Source: Frateuria_A sp035943815
GTDB lineage: Bacteria; Pseudomonadota; Gammaproteobacteria; Xanthomonadales; Rhodanobacteraceae
Assembly: GCF_035943815.1 (NCBI RefSeq)
Contig: NZ_DASZBU010000017.1
Coordinates: forward strand, 51,182-115,181
Direction: 5' to 3'
DNA: 64,000 nt
A program made the translations under genes and the position numbers. Below, one piece after another: positions 10,472 through 19,883 of the stretch. Each line of letters begins with the position of its first letter. Positions within the stretch are counted from its first letter, which is position 1. Under the pieces are notes generated by a model. That model saw only the letters and a program-made list of their open reading frames with translations. It was not told the DNA's origin and did not search any database.

Positions 10472-12226
10472 CTAGGACACCGCAGCGCCGGCGACGGGCA
10501 GCCCTGCTTTCTCGCTGACGAAGCGATTCATCCTCTCGGCCAAGGCCTCCCGCCTTGCCTTGAGGAAATCGCGATAGCGATCCGTGTCCCAGAGTGAGGC
10601 GTCCAGCGGAACGCACTGACTCATCAACGCCTGCTCGCCTTGCTTGACAACAATCTCAGCCAAGTAGCCGGTCGCGTCCTTGTTGCTGATCCGTCGATTG
10701 GTCTGCCCGGTGATGAAGGCCATGTTGGCGATCTCGTTGATCTCGCCGGTTTCGTAGCGGTTCTTGAGCAGGGACTTCGGAATGATGTGGTGCCACTGGA
10801 TGAAGTGCAGCTTGCCTTGATGGGTCAGCGACAGGCCAAGCCCGCTGTACCAATCGCGCGCTCCGGCGTCCTTCAACGCGAGGTAAGCCAGCGAGAACAA
10901 GGGACTATTGGCACCTCGTCCAGCGAGATCCCCCGGCTCAACATGCAGGCGGCCAAACTGTCGGCGAACCGGTTCGATAAGCGCAGCCAAATCGCCGCCA
11001 CGAAAGATGATGGCTAGATCCTCGTTGAGCAGCGTTTCGGTGGAGCCGCGGGAGTAGCGACCGCGAGAGTTTGCCACCAGCAACCAATGCAGCAGGGCGC
11101 GCTGCTCGTCAGCCGTCAACTTGTTGTCCTTGACGCGGCTCACCGCAGCCAGCGCATGAATGAACATGGGCGAGGAAAGCAATGATTCGTCCTCGATCCC
11201 AGCGTTGCTACGAAGAAAGTTGATGGCAAAGCGAAGTCCTTCCTTGGCCTCCTCCCAACCCTGCTTGAGTCTTTCCACCGGGGTGCTGGCGACGCTGCGG
11301 AACAAGCATTGCTGAGTGGCAAACACCACAATGGCGCGTACCAGCTGACCCAGATCGATCGTGAACCAGCTCTGCTCGCACTCGTCCTGAAACTCCTCCA
11401 ACTGCTTGAGCAGGTTGGGCCAGCGCGAGGTCATCTGTGCCAGCGCCAGGTCGGATGAGCGCAGCTTGGCACCCAGCGAATTGACGCGCACGAAGATCTC
11501 GGTGACTTCTTCGTAGCTCATGGCGCGCTCAAGCACGTGAACCACGTAGCTGTAGTCACGAATCGCCCGGAGCTTCTTCAGGCGGTCGGAATAGCGGTGA
11601 AACCGTGGATCATCGAACGACTGCACGCCCGCCTTTTGCAGCAGCTGTCCATCGTTGGCGTTGGCGAACACCTCACTGACACGAATCCAATTGGACTGAG
11701 CCAGAAGCGCTTTGCTCCCGACCACAAACGTGCGTCGTCCGAGACGCTGCTGGAAGCCCTCATTACCAGCCTCCTCCTCCTCGCTCTCCCCCTCGCTTTC
11801 GTCCTCATCATCCGACCGGATGGGCGAGGTCTCATCACCCTCAACTTCGGTGACGTCGGACGGAGGGCCGTCTGGGTGTTCCAGATTGAACAGGATCTCA
11901 ATGGGTCGCTTGCGCCCACGCACGTGCACCGGCTCACCATTGATAACGGCCGTGAGCGAGGTCAATCGCTGCTGGCCGTCCAAGAGGAGCTTGCGACCAA
12001 CGAATGCACTGGTGTTCTGTGCGATTGCAGAGTCACGCGTCGGCACCGGCTCGTCGGTTTCCCACATCAGAATGGAGCCGCTGGGATATCCGCGATAAAG
12101 CGAGTCCAGAAGATCGCGTACACGAGTCGCTTGCCAGACGTAATGGCGTTGGATTTCTGGCAGGCGGAGTTCTCCGCGCTTGTACATATCTACCAGCGTG
12201 GCTATCGAAACGTTTTGTTGCTGCAT
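10472..12226 (-). CDS. DUF262 and HNH-like domain protein (RloF/GmrS-like)
   Basis: 584 residues. The N-terminus (LVDMYKRGELRLPEIQRHYVW, DLLDSLYRGYPSGSILMW, LLDGQQRLTSL) is a typical DUF262/ParB-like nucleotide-binding domain. The C-terminus carries WHHIIPKS ... NIANMAFITGQTNRRIS-type sequence resembling the HNH/DUF1524 part of GmrSD-like enzymes. An acidic stretch (Asp/Glu-rich, about residues 145-170) separates parts of the N-terminal domain. The ATG at 12226 has AGGGGAA 8-10 bases upstream; the frame runs on to 12292 without a better site. DUF262 proteins recur as restriction-linked ORFs (RloF) in type I loci and as GmrS in modification-dependent restriction. Defence against modified phage DNA is inferred. 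Confidence 0.88.
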   Translation of the reverse strand: MQQQNVSIATLVDMYKRGELRLPEIQRHYVWQATRVRDLLDSLYRGYPSGSILMWETDEPVPTRDSAIAQNTSAFVGRKLLLDGQQRLTSLTAVINGEPVHVRGRKRPIEILFNLEHPDGPPSDVTEVEGDETSPIRSDDEDESEGESEEEEAGNEGFQQRLGRRTFVVGSKALLAQSNWIRVSEVFANANDGQLLQKAGVQSFDDPRFHRYSDRLKKLRAIRDYSYVVHVLERAMSYEEVTEIFVRVNSLGAKLRSSDLALAQMTSRWPNLLKQLEEFQDECEQSWFTIDLGQLVRAIVVFATQQCLFRSVASTPVERLKQGWEEAKEGLRFAINFLRSNAGIEDESLLSSPMFIHALAAVSRVKDNKLTADEQRALLHWLLVANSRGRYSRGSTETLLNEDLAIIFRGGDLAALIEPVRRQFGRLHVEPGDLAGRGANSPLFSLAYLALKDAGARDWYSGLGLSLTHQGKLHFIQWHHIIPKSLLKNRYETGEINEIANMAFITGQTNRRISNKDATGYLAEIVVKQGEQALMSQCVPLDASLWDTDRYRDFLKARREALAERMNRFVSEKAGLPVAGAAVS

Positions 12227-12285
12227 CCTGTGCTTCCCCTTCGCATCCGCGACATATCCAGATTCAACCAGACGGTGGCGCAACG

Positions 12286-12687
12286 TCACCAAGTAGCGAT
12301 GGATACCCGCTCGGCCACCCCAAACCTCTCCCGAAATTCCTGAGCTTGCTCGGGTGAAACCTGCACGGGCATGGCTTGCACCCCGTGGTCCCTAAGCCAT
12401 GCAAAGCGGTGTCGACCGTCGCTAAACGATACGACTCCATCGTTAATCGCCACGTCGGGCAATTCGACACAGCCGTGGGTGGAAGTCAGCCACTCGCCGA
12501 AGCGCTCATATCTGTCATCTATAACCGCCCCGTCCCCGCCAGCACCGACGTAGTACTCGTGATCGAGCCTCCACGCTTCATCGAGCTTTGACACGGATAT
12601 CCAGACAGCGACGTCGTCGGGAGCGTTCCAATCTGAATGTGCTTGCGTCGACTCTCCCCAACGAAGCACGATGGTCCTCGGACCCAT
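12286..12687 (-). CDS. Small ParB/sulfiredoxin-like protein
   Basis: 133 residues with no signal or membrane segment. The stretch VVSFSDGRHRFAWLRDHGV followed by MPVQVSPEQA resembles the GxxR-containing nucleotide-binding loop of ParB/Srx-like domains, the fold also found in DUF262 proteins. Its ATG directly abuts the hsdS stop (TGA then ATG), so it is probably translated by coupling. It ends 60 bases before the DUF262 start. A partner or accessory of the DUF262 protein is a reasonable inference; a function cannot be assigned from sequence. Confidence 0.75.
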   Translation of the reverse strand: MGPRTIVLRWGESTQAHSDWNAPDDVAVWISVSKLDEAWRLDHEYYVGAGGDGAVIDDRYERFGEWLTSTHGCVELPDVAINDGVVSFSDGRHRFAWLRDHGVQAMPVQVSPEQAQEFRERFGVAERVSIATW

Positions 12688-14028
12688 TCAGACTGCACCA
12701 CGTACGTCGATCTTGCCGGTGACGGCAGCGGAGATAAGCGCGCTTCGCCGCTCTCGCAATAGATCGATCCCTCGCACCGCTTCGACCTCAAGATCGATGA
12801 ATTGGCTCAACTGCCGGTCGATATGTCCGACGATCTTTTGCTGCTCGGGAATCGGAGGCACGAGACACTCGATCATGCCCAACTTGCTTGCTTTGATACC
12901 GAGGGCTGTCGACCCGGTTGCAAGCGTTTCAAGTTGAGACTGGCACGCGCTGCCCATCAACCAATACATCAGGAATCGATTGATAAGGACTCCCTCAAGA
13001 CCGCGGAACTTCACGATCCGCTGCGCGAGAGCAATGTCCGTGCGGTCGATCTGTGCCACCTGCCCTAGCGGTGCTTCAGTGGTAAACAGCACATCGCCAA
13101 CCTCGGGGCGGCCACGAGAGAGCAATGCGTTTGCCTCGACGGGGTCGACGTATTCCTCGGATGCTGCGTAGTCAATGGCTCCGTTACGAACATTTTTTGC
13201 GGTGACCAAGAAAGTACCCGCATCGCCCTTGGCTGGCGTGCGCCCGCGATAGTCCACGACCGGTCCAATGAACTTGGTTAGGCCCCCGATCAGCCAGTGC
13301 GCCGGCACTTCGCCCAGCCAGGGGATGCCGGAGTCCCTCATGGAGGCGTTGGGGTTGAGGCCGCGGGTGACGGCGTGGGAGATGGTGGCCTGGCGCTTTT
13401 CGGCCAGCAGCGCCAGCAGCTTTTCCTGCTCGGCGATCAGGGCGTCGATCTTGGCGGTTTCGCGGTCGAGGAAGGTGGCGATGGCGTGTTGTTCATCCTC
13501 CAGCGGCAGCGCAATCTGGAAATTCCTGAACTGGTCTTGCCCGAGGTTCTGCATGCTCGAACTGGTACCTGAGCATGCAACCTCGACCTGCGCGCGATAT
13601 TCGCCGCTGAGCGTCCAGTAATGCACGAAGTTCGGCGAGCTATTTCTCAAGCTCACCTGCCAGAGGCGATCGGGGAGGTAGATATTCGGGTGGCTCTGCG
13701 TCACGAGACCAGCGGCCCCTACCAGCGGTGGCGTATTCATCCGACTGACGATCAGTGTGCCTTCTGCGACGGGGCAGGAGACGCGGCTGAGATCTTCCTC
13801 TACGACCGCCTTGTTCTCCTTGCACCGGAACGTACCGTCGTAGACGCAACTGGTCTTGAGCACGCCGATGGCATCTTCGGCAGCCGGCACGTCCGTGGCG
13901 TTGACGCTCACACCGGATTCGATAGACCGGATCACCTCCTTGAGCCGCGCAGCACTCCAGTGGGCGGGAATGCTTCCTAGCAACGGTATGCCGCTGTCCT
14001 TGTATTCCGGATAACGCGGCAAGCTCAC
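12688..14028 (-). CDS. hsdS: Type I restriction enzyme, S (specificity) subunit
   Basis: About 446 residues in two target-recognition halves. Each half starts with the same type of motif: DSGIPLLGSIPAHW near the N-terminus and DSGIPWLGEVPAHW near the middle. Each ends in a long helix (KIDALIAEQEKLLALLAEKRQATISHAVT; VEAVRGIDLLRERRSALISAAVTGKIDV). This is the half-repeat architecture of HsdS, where each half reads one part of a bipartite DNA site. I chose GTG 14028 (SLPRYPEYKDSG), with GGGG upstream; TTG 14041-14043 is the only longer option, so the start is not certain. The gene sits 127 bases after hsdM and abuts the ParB-like gene. Confidence 0.92.
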   Translation of the reverse strand: MSLPRYPEYKDSGIPLLGSIPAHWSAARLKEVIRSIESGVSVNATDVPAAEDAIGVLKTSCVYDGTFRCKENKAVVEEDLSRVSCPVAEGTLIVSRMNTPPLVGAAGLVTQSHPNIYLPDRLWQVSLRNSSPNFVHYWTLSGEYRAQVEVACSGTSSSMQNLGQDQFRNFQIALPLEDEQHAIATFLDRETAKIDALIAEQEKLLALLAEKRQATISHAVTRGLNPNASMRDSGIPWLGEVPAHWLIGGLTKFIGPVVDYRGRTPAKGDAGTFLVTAKNVRNGAIDYAASEEYVDPVEANALLSRGRPEVGDVLFTTEAPLGQVAQIDRTDIALAQRIVKFRGLEGVLINRFLMYWLMGSACQSQLETLATGSTALGIKASKLGMIECLVPPIPEQQKIVGHIDRQLSQFIDLEVEAVRGIDLLRERRSALISAAVTGKIDVRGAV

Positions 14029-14155
14029 GACCGCACCCCGCAAAAGCCAAGACGCTGGATGCCAGCGTGCGCTGGCAGGACGGTGAGGGGGATGGCGGAC
14101 TGGGCGTGGGGGTGCGGGTAGGCGCGGTGGGGCTGGGGCTGAATGGGTTGCGCGG

Positions 14156-15994
14156 TCATTCGGCCAGCGCTCCCAGCATGGCCATGATCCGCGTCGACAC
14201 GGCCTTCAGTTCCTCGTCAATGTCATGAAGTGGGCGCGGTGGTTCGAACACGTAGAAGTGGCGGTTGAAGGGGATCTCGTAGCCGACTTTGCTCTTGGCT
14301 TCGTCGATCCAGGCGTCCGGGGCGTGCGGCAGCACTTCGCGCTCGAAGGAGGTCTGGATGTCCTCACCCAGCGGCACGTTTTCGGTGTCGCGCAGGCTGC
14401 TGTCCGGCTGCGGTTGGCCTTTTTGTTTGCCCTTCTGGCCCAGCACCACCTTGCCCTGCTCGTCGCGCAGCGGGCGCTCGACGGTGATGGTGGTGTAGCC
14501 GAACTCCTCGTTGCGGAAGATGCGCGCTAGCGGGGCCACCTTCACCTTGCCGCCGGGCGGCGGCTCGGGGGCGAATTCGGCGGCGACGATGACGGTGCGC
14601 TCCACTTCCTTGCCGTCGGCGTCGAACACGGTGGCCAGTTCTGCCTCCTGGAACTCGCCGAACAGTTTGGTGACGGCGTCGATGTGCGCGTCACTCATTT
14701 CCTTGCGTTTGGAGCCGAGGCTCTTGCGCATCTTCTGCCAGAAGCTGCCGGCGTCGATGAGCTGCACGTAGCCCCTGCGGTCGTGCTCCTTCTTGTTGGA
14801 GACGACCCACACGTAGGTGGCGATGCCGGTGTTGTAGAACATGTCGGTGGGCAGGGCGACGATGGCCTCCACCAGGTCGTTCTCCAGCAGGTAGCGGCGG
14901 ATCTCGCTCTCGCCGCTGCCGGCGCCGCCGGTGAACAGCGGCGAGCCGTTGAGCACGATGCCGAAGCGGCTGCCGCCGTCCACCGCCGGGCGCATCTTGG
15001 ACACCAGATGCAGCAGGAACAGCATGGAGCCGTCGGACACGCGCGGCAGGCCGGGGCCGAAGCGGCCGTCGAAGCCCTTTTCCTCGTGCTCCTTGCGGAT
15101 GGCCTTCTCGACCTTTTTCCACTCCACGCCGAACGGCGGGTTGGACAGCATGTAGTCGAACCTGCGCGCGGCGTGGCCGTCGTCGCTGAGCGTGTTGCCT
15201 GGCACCAGGTTGGTGACCTCCTGCCCGCGGATCAGCATGTCCGCCTTGCAGATGGCGTAGGACTCGTCGTTGAGCTCCTGGCCGTACAGCGACAGGCGCG
15301 CGTCCGGGTTGTGGTCGCGCAGGAACTCGGCGGCCACCGAGAGCATCCCGCCCGTCCCTGCCGTCGGGTCGTAGATGGTGCGCACCACGTTGCTGCCAGG
15401 GCTGAGCACTTCGTCGTCCTCGATGAAGATGAGGTTGACCATGAGCCGGATGACTTCGCGCGGGGTGAAGTGCTCACCGGCGGTTTCGTTGGAGAGTTCG
15501 GCGAACTTGCGGATCAGCTCCTCGAACACCAGGCCCATCTGCACGTTGTCCACGCGGTCCGGGTGCAGGTCGACCTTGGCGAACTTCTCGGTGACCAGGT
15601 ACAGCAGGTCGGCCTTGGCCAGCCGGTTGACCTGGGTGGCGAAGTCGAAGCGCTCGAAGATCTCGCGCACCTCGGGCGAGAAGCCCTGCACGTAGCTGGT
15701 GAGGTTGGACTCGATGTGGTCCTGGTCGCCCATGAGCCTGGGCAGGTCCAGCTCGGAGGCGTTGTAGAACTTCACGCCTGACACGCGACGAAGGAACTTG
15801 TCAGGGTCGAGTCCGGCGACCTCACGCTTCTTCTTCTCCGCCAGCACCTTGGTCTTGCTGGCCTCCAGCACGCAGTCCAGGCGGCGCAACACGGTGAACG
15901 GCAGGATCACGCGGCCATATTCGGATTGCTTGTAGTCGCCGCGTAGCAGATCGGCGACCGACCAGATGAGGGCGGAAAGAGAGGTCTGGTTCAT
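14156..15994 (-). CDS. hsdM: Type I restriction enzyme, M (methylase) subunit
   Basis: 612 residues. The AdoMet-binding motif DPTAGTGGML begins at Asp209 and the N6-adenine catalytic motif NPPFG begins at Asn285. The N-terminal helical HsdM_N domain (LSALIWSVADLLRGDYKQSEYGRVILPF) is present. HsdM pairs with HsdS to methylate adenines on host DNA and forms the core of the restriction complex. I chose the ATG at 15994 (NQTSLSALIW), which has GAAGGAAG about 12 bases upstream. The ATG at 16024 only adds a non-conserved MRSTKEVSPS leader. It is the first gene of the minus-strand island (hsdM, hsdS, parB-like, DUF262, fic, hsdR). Confidence 0.95.
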   Translation of the reverse strand: MNQTSLSALIWSVADLLRGDYKQSEYGRVILPFTVLRRLDCVLEASKTKVLAEKKKREVAGLDPDKFLRRVSGVKFYNASELDLPRLMGDQDHIESNLTSYVQGFSPEVREIFERFDFATQVNRLAKADLLYLVTEKFAKVDLHPDRVDNVQMGLVFEELIRKFAELSNETAGEHFTPREVIRLMVNLIFIEDDEVLSPGSNVVRTIYDPTAGTGGMLSVAAEFLRDHNPDARLSLYGQELNDESYAICKADMLIRGQEVTNLVPGNTLSDDGHAARRFDYMLSNPPFGVEWKKVEKAIRKEHEEKGFDGRFGPGLPRVSDGSMLFLLHLVSKMRPAVDGGSRFGIVLNGSPLFTGGAGSGESEIRRYLLENDLVEAIVALPTDMFYNTGIATYVWVVSNKKEHDRRGYVQLIDAGSFWQKMRKSLGSKRKEMSDAHIDAVTKLFGEFQEAELATVFDADGKEVERTVIVAAEFAPEPPPGGKVKVAPLARIFRNEEFGYTTITVERPLRDEQGKVVLGQKGKQKGQPQPDSSLRDTENVPLGEDIQTSFEREVLPHAPDAWIDEAKSKVGYEIPFNRHFYVFEPPRPLHDIDEELKAVSTRIMAMLGALAE

Positions 15995-16340
15995 GCTGGG
16001 CGAAACTTCCTTCGTGGAGCGCACGCCGCTCCGCTATGCAGCCAGTACGGACAAAAGAGGGCTCCCGAGGCACGCAACGTCACAGCCGACAGTGCAGCTG
16101 ACCCGTGCATCACGAAGACCCCCTGTGGTCCAACGCGTGCCTGCATCGTACGCAAACAGGTCGCTCCCGGCGACCTATGGCAGCGGCTTTGCCTTGTCGA
16201 GCTTGGCAACGGCTTCGCGAATCCACAGCCGTGAATAGTCGCGTCGAGACAGGCGACAACGCTGTAGACAGGGTGCGGCCCTCTCGACCCATCGAAATCA
16301 GACGGGCATGCTTAAGGTTGGCGGCTGGAGGCCTGCACCG
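15995..16340. other. Divergent intergenic region
   Basis: 346 bases between hsdM (minus) and the small membrane-protein gene (plus). It must hold the promoter of the restriction island; no clear -35/-10 pair, operator repeat or further gene is visible. Confidence 0.5.
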
Positions 16341-16844
16341 ATGATGCGATCCTGGCTTTTCCGGTGGTACGGATGGGTTGCCGCCATAGCGGCGGCGGTC
16401 GTGCTTACTTGCGCGTTGCGGAGTGACGCTTGGCTTTCCGTGCTCGCGCCTGCGGCAGCGGCCATTCTCGGCTTCTGCTACTTCGTGCAACAGCAGAAGC
16501 TAGCCGAAACGACATTGTTTGAGCGCTTGTTTTCGTCCTTCAATCGCCGCTATGACGATCTGAACGGCAAGCTTGCAGACATCGCAGACCAGCAGGACAC
16601 CTCGGCAGGCGCCAGGAAGGTCGTGGTTGATTACTTCAATTTGTGTGCCGAGGAATACCTGTTTTACAAGCAGGGCTACATCCACCCGGACGTGTGGACT
16701 GCATGGTGCCGAGGCATGCTCTGGTATCTACGCAGGCATCCGTTCAAGGAAGTGTGGAACAAGGAAGTTGAGACAGAATCGTTCTATGGCCTAACCATAG
16801 AAAAGATCCAGCAAGGCGCCATGCATCACGAGAACACCCCTTAG
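16341..16844 (+). CDS. Membrane-anchored protein of unknown function
   Basis: 167 residues. Two hydrophobic segments lie in the first 55 residues (WVAAIAAAVVLTCAL; LAPAAAAILGFCYFV). A soluble helical domain follows with TLFERLFSSFNRRYDDLN, YFNLCAEEYLFYKQGYI and WTAWCRGMLWYL. The pattern (double membrane anchor, then an FNRRYDxLN-type helix and a YFNLCAEEY block) recurs in a widespread uncharacterised family. I place the start at ATG 16341, with GGAG about 10 bases upstream; ATG 16308 is an alternative. Its base composition is less GC-rich than its neighbours. It sits beside the restriction island, so a defence link is possible but not shown. Confidence 0.7.
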   Translation: MMRSWLFRWYGWVAAIAAAVVLTCALRSDAWLSVLAPAAAAILGFCYFVQQQKLAETTLFERLFSSFNRRYDDLNGKLADIADQQDTSAGARKVVVDYFNLCAEEYLFYKQGYIHPDVWTAWCRGMLWYLRRHPFKEVWNKEVETESFYGLTIEKIQQGAMHHENTP

Positions 16845-17053
16845 GTCTCCTTGTAGCCCAGCGGATAGAGCGGACGCCTGGGCGCGGAGGCGCCTGGCGG
16901 CCATGCTGGCTGCACTTCGTCCTTGGGATGGCGGCGGCAGGCGTGGCTCGGCGCCTGCCGGCCATCCCATCGCGCCGCCTTGTCGATTTCTCCCCTGCCC
17001 GCTCGTCGCCTTCCACGAGACGCCATCCTGTTCCCATCCATGAAAACCTTTCG

Positions 17054-17467
17054 ATGAGCCCACTGATCTTCATCAACCTTCCGGTGACCGACCTCAAGCG
17101 TTCCAGGGCCTTCTACGAGGCCGTGGGCGCGACCAACAATCCCGCCTTCAGCGACGCCACCGCCGCGTGCATGGTGGTCTCCGAGACCATCCACGTGATG
17201 CTGCTCACGCACGCCAAGTGGCGGCAGTTCACCAGCAAGCGGATCGTCGATGCGCGCACCGATGCGCAGGTGCTGCTGTGCCTGTCGGCCGAGAGCCGCG
17301 ACGCGGTGTCCGGCCTGGTCGAGCGGGCCGTGGGCGGCGGCGGTACGGCCGACCCCACGCCCGTGCAGGACTACGGCTTCATGTACGGCCGCAGCTTCGA
17401 GGATCCGGACGGGCACATCTGGGAGGTGATGTGGATGGACCCCAACGCCCTGCCGCCGCACGGCTGA
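17054..17467 (+). CDS. VOC (glyoxalase/bleomycin-resistance) family protein
   Basis: 137 residues in the paired beta-alpha-beta-beta-beta arrangement of vicinal-oxygen-chelate proteins. The first half is FINLPVTDLKRSRAFYEAVGA ... CMVVSETIHVMLLTH; the second ends with YGFMYGRSFEDPDGHIWEVMWMDP, where the Glu of WEVMW is the usual metal ligand. It resembles the YP_/PA1353-like lactoylglutathione-lyase-related group. The substrate cannot be deduced. The ATG at 17054 begins the conserved domain directly. The next gene on the same strand follows after 153 bases, so co-transcription is possible. Confidence 0.85.
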   Translation: MSPLIFINLPVTDLKRSRAFYEAVGATNNPAFSDATAACMVVSETIHVMLLTHAKWRQFTSKRIVDARTDAQVLLCLSAESRDAVSGLVERAVGGGGTADPTPVQDYGFMYGRSFEDPDGHIWEVMWMDPNALPPHG

Positions 17468-17620
17468 GTTGGCATTGAAGAGACAGACGCCCGCGGACGG
17501 TGGCACGGTCATCGTCGCAGGCGCATCGCTCGTGCCGCCGGCCGTCCTACCCTTCGTCGCCCTGTCGATCCGCCTCCCAGCGCGTCCCCACCAACCCGCA
17601 CCTAAGCCCAAGGAAACCCC

Positions 17621-18274
17621 ATGACCCGTTCCAACACGCCAGAGCGCAAGCTCGTCCTGAAGATGTCCATCTCGCTCGACGGCTTCGTCGCCGGTCCCCA
17701 CGGTGAACTCGACTGGGTGTTTCGCTCCTCGAGCCCGGACTCCAGGGCGTGGGTGCTCGGGACGTTGCGCGAGGCGGGCATGCACCTGATCGGCAGCGGC
17801 AGCTACCGCGAGATGGCGGCGTTCTGGCCGTATTCGGACACGCCCTTCGCGGAGCCGATGAATGCGATTCCCAAGCTGGTCTTTTCGCGGAGCGGGATCG
17901 AGGACGGCACCCGGGTGGACCGCACCGCCGATGCGGACGCGGCGCTCACCGGGGGACGCGCGGGCATCACGCCGGGCGCGGAAGCCCTGAGGTCGTGGGC
18001 CGAGCCGGAGGTGGCGCGTGGCGACCTGGCCGAGGAAGTCCGCCGGCGCAAGGCACAGCCGGGCGGCCTGCTGCTGGCGCATGGCGGGGTGCGGTTCGCC
18101 CGCAGCCTGGTGGCCAGCGGCCTGGTCGACGAGTACCGGCTGGCGATCCATCCGGTGGTGCTGGGCCAGGGCCAGCCGCTGTTCGCCGGCCTCTCCGGCC
18201 CGGCCGACCTGCGCCTGGTCAGCGCGACGCCATTCGGCGGCGGCGCGGTGGGGGCGGTCTATGTGCCGGCGTGA
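17621..18274 (+). CDS. RibD C-terminal/dihydrofolate-reductase-like protein
   Basis: 217 residues. The start KLVLKMSISLDGFVAGPHGELDWVF and the end VASGLVDEYRLAIHPVVLGQGQPLF are diagnostic of the YyaP/YwjB branch of the RibD_C family. These small NAD(P)H-binding reductases resemble dihydrofolate reductase but usually do not replace it. The physiological substrate is unknown. It follows the VOC gene in the same direction and is closed by the hairpin at 18413-18440. The frame is intact and the length normal for the family. Confidence 0.85.
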   Translation: MTRSNTPERKLVLKMSISLDGFVAGPHGELDWVFRSSSPDSRAWVLGTLREAGMHLIGSGSYREMAAFWPYSDTPFAEPMNAIPKLVFSRSGIEDGTRVDRTADADAALTGGRAGITPGAEALRSWAEPEVARGDLAEEVRRRKAQPGGLLLAHGGVRFARSLVASGLVDEYRLAIHPVVLGQGQPLFAGLSGPADLRLVSATPFGGGAVGAVYVPA

Positions 18275-18598
18275 AGCGCGGCGTCGGCGCCGCGCAGGGC
18301 CTCGGCCTATTGATTGAGGGGTGCGGGTGCGGCCGGGGGCGTGGGTGGCCACCGTTCGCGCGACGCGCGGCCCGATCAGCTAACTGGCTCGCCTGCGGTT
18401 TCCCGCGGGCAAAAAGAGCCCCGCTTGCGCGGGGCTCTTTCGTTGGGAGCCGTGGTTGCGGGCTCAGGCGGTCGCCGGCTCCGCCGCTTGCGGAGTCCCG
18501 GTCGTCCCTGCATGGCTGCGCGTGAACTTACCCAAGCCCATTTCCGGTCACCCGGCTCGGCTCAGGCGGCTTGCCTGGCTGGGGCACCCCGCAGCGGC
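18275..18598. other. Intergenic region between convergent genes
   Basis: 324 bases between the RibD-like gene (plus) and the histidine kinase (minus). It contains the bidirectional terminator at 18413-18440. No gene is supported in the rest. Confidence 0.6.
18413..18440. terminator. Bidirectional terminator
   Basis: Perfect 12-bp stem (AAAGAGCCCCGC/GCGGGGCTCTTT) with a TTGC loop and an A-run before / T-run after. It separates the convergent RibD-like and histidine-kinase genes. Confidence 0.9.
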
Positions 18599-19594
18599 TC
18601 AAACCCGGTTTCCGGCCGCCTCGGGATGGTCGTGCTCGATGGGCAGGCTCACGCGCACGCGATGGCCACGTGGCACCGGCTCGCGTTCCACGGTGCCGCC
18701 CAGGTGCGAAGCGAGCAGGCGGACCAGGCGGCTGCCCAGGCCTTCCATCTGCGAAGGCGGGAGGCCGACGCCGTCGTCCTCCACGACCAGCACTACCGCG
18801 CCGTCGTCTCCGAGATCGAGGCTGATCGTGACGGTGCCGCCCCGCTCCCCTGGAAAGGCGTACTTGAATGCATTGGTCACCAGTTCGTTGGCGATCAACC
18901 CGACGGAGATGGCCACGGACGCCTGCACCATCATGGGTGCCGCGTGCACGCGCACGGCAATGGGCCGCACGTCCCGCATGAGGTCGCCCAGGCCATGGCC
19001 CATCGCCTGAAGGTAGGTGGCCAGCTCCACGCAGCCGCGCTTGCCCGAGGTTCGCAGGCGATCCTGTGCCTGCGTGATCACGCGTACCCGCGACACCGCC
19101 GACTCGAGCGCGGCGCGGGCCTCCGGATCGCGCTGCCTGCGTGCCTGCAGGCCGAGCACGGAGGCGATCATCATCAGGTCGTTGCGGGAGCGGTGGGTCA
19201 GTTCGTCCAGCAGCAGGGCCGTTTCGGCCTCCTTGTCCAGCAATTTGCACACGGCCTCGTGCAGCGCCTCGATCACGACCGACATGGCGACTCCCAGGGC
19301 GAGGAAGACCACCAGGAAAAAAATCCCCGGCCACACCGGCGAGGAACCGCTGCCGGCGAGGAAGAGGCCGTCGACGGCCACGGCACTGAGCAGCGTGGCG
19401 AACACGCCCGCCTTGCGTCCGAACAACAGCGCGGCCACGAAGACCAGCGGCAGGAACACCATGTAACGGTGCGGCAGCGGCCGGTAGAGGAGCTGGAGCG
19501 CCCGCAGCGCCAGCACCATGCCCAGGGCCACGGCGTAACCCAAGGCGGCCGGGGGCCGCTTTCTGGAAAGGACGGCGATGATCAGGCTTTCCAT
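18599..19594 (-). CDS. Membrane sensor histidine kinase (HisKA_2/HWE type)
   Basis: 331 residues. The first 105 residues are a compact block of hydrophobic helices resembling the DUF4118 (KdpD-like) module, with no periplasmic domain. The phospho-acceptor His134 lies in LLDELTHRSRNDLMMIASVLGLQ, the HisKA_2 signature. The ATP-binding domain has the N-box LIANELVTNAFKYAFPG and G-box DDGVGLP. Kinases of this type often control general-stress or light responses through single-domain regulators. No response regulator is adjacent. The ATG at 19594 is preferred because AAGG lies 9 bases upstream; 19603 is in frame too. Confidence 0.9.
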   Translation of the reverse strand: MESLIIAVLSRKRPPAALGYAVALGMVLALRALQLLYRPLPHRYMVFLPLVFVAALLFGRKAGVFATLLSAVAVDGLFLAGSGSSPVWPGIFFLVVFLALGVAMSVVIEALHEAVCKLLDKEAETALLLDELTHRSRNDLMMIASVLGLQARRQRDPEARAALESAVSRVRVITQAQDRLRTSGKRGCVELATYLQAMGHGLGDLMRDVRPIAVRVHAAPMMVQASVAISVGLIANELVTNAFKYAFPGERGGTVTISLDLGDDGAVVLVVEDDGVGLPPSQMEGLGSRLVRLLASHLGGTVEREPVPRGHRVRVSLPIEHDHPEAAGNRV

Positions 19595-19883
19595 ACCCGG
19601 CATCCTTGTGGACGCGAGGCCAGTACCGTAAAGCTATGCCCACGCAGGCAAAAAGGGAACGCCTGCGGCCGGGCGACCTGCGTCGATCACGCACGCTCCT
19701 GGGCCGGCATGCCCGCGCGCCCCCTCAGCTCTGCGGCGCGGCCAGCAGACCGTGCGCCCTGCATCTGCCAGGGGCCTGCTCGCGATGCGGGGCACGCAGC
19801 GACGGATGTTGATCTGTATCAAAGCCCCTCGCTCGGCCCGTGGGAGCATCCGGCCTCCCCCACCCGAATCGAGGGACACGACC

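Noticed and set aside
16851..16885. tRNA-like D-arm (GTAGCCCAGCGGATAGAGCG)
   Set aside because: The stretch resembles a tRNA D-loop, but there is no anticodon stem, no T-arm (GGTTCGAAT-like) and no matching acceptor stem nearby.
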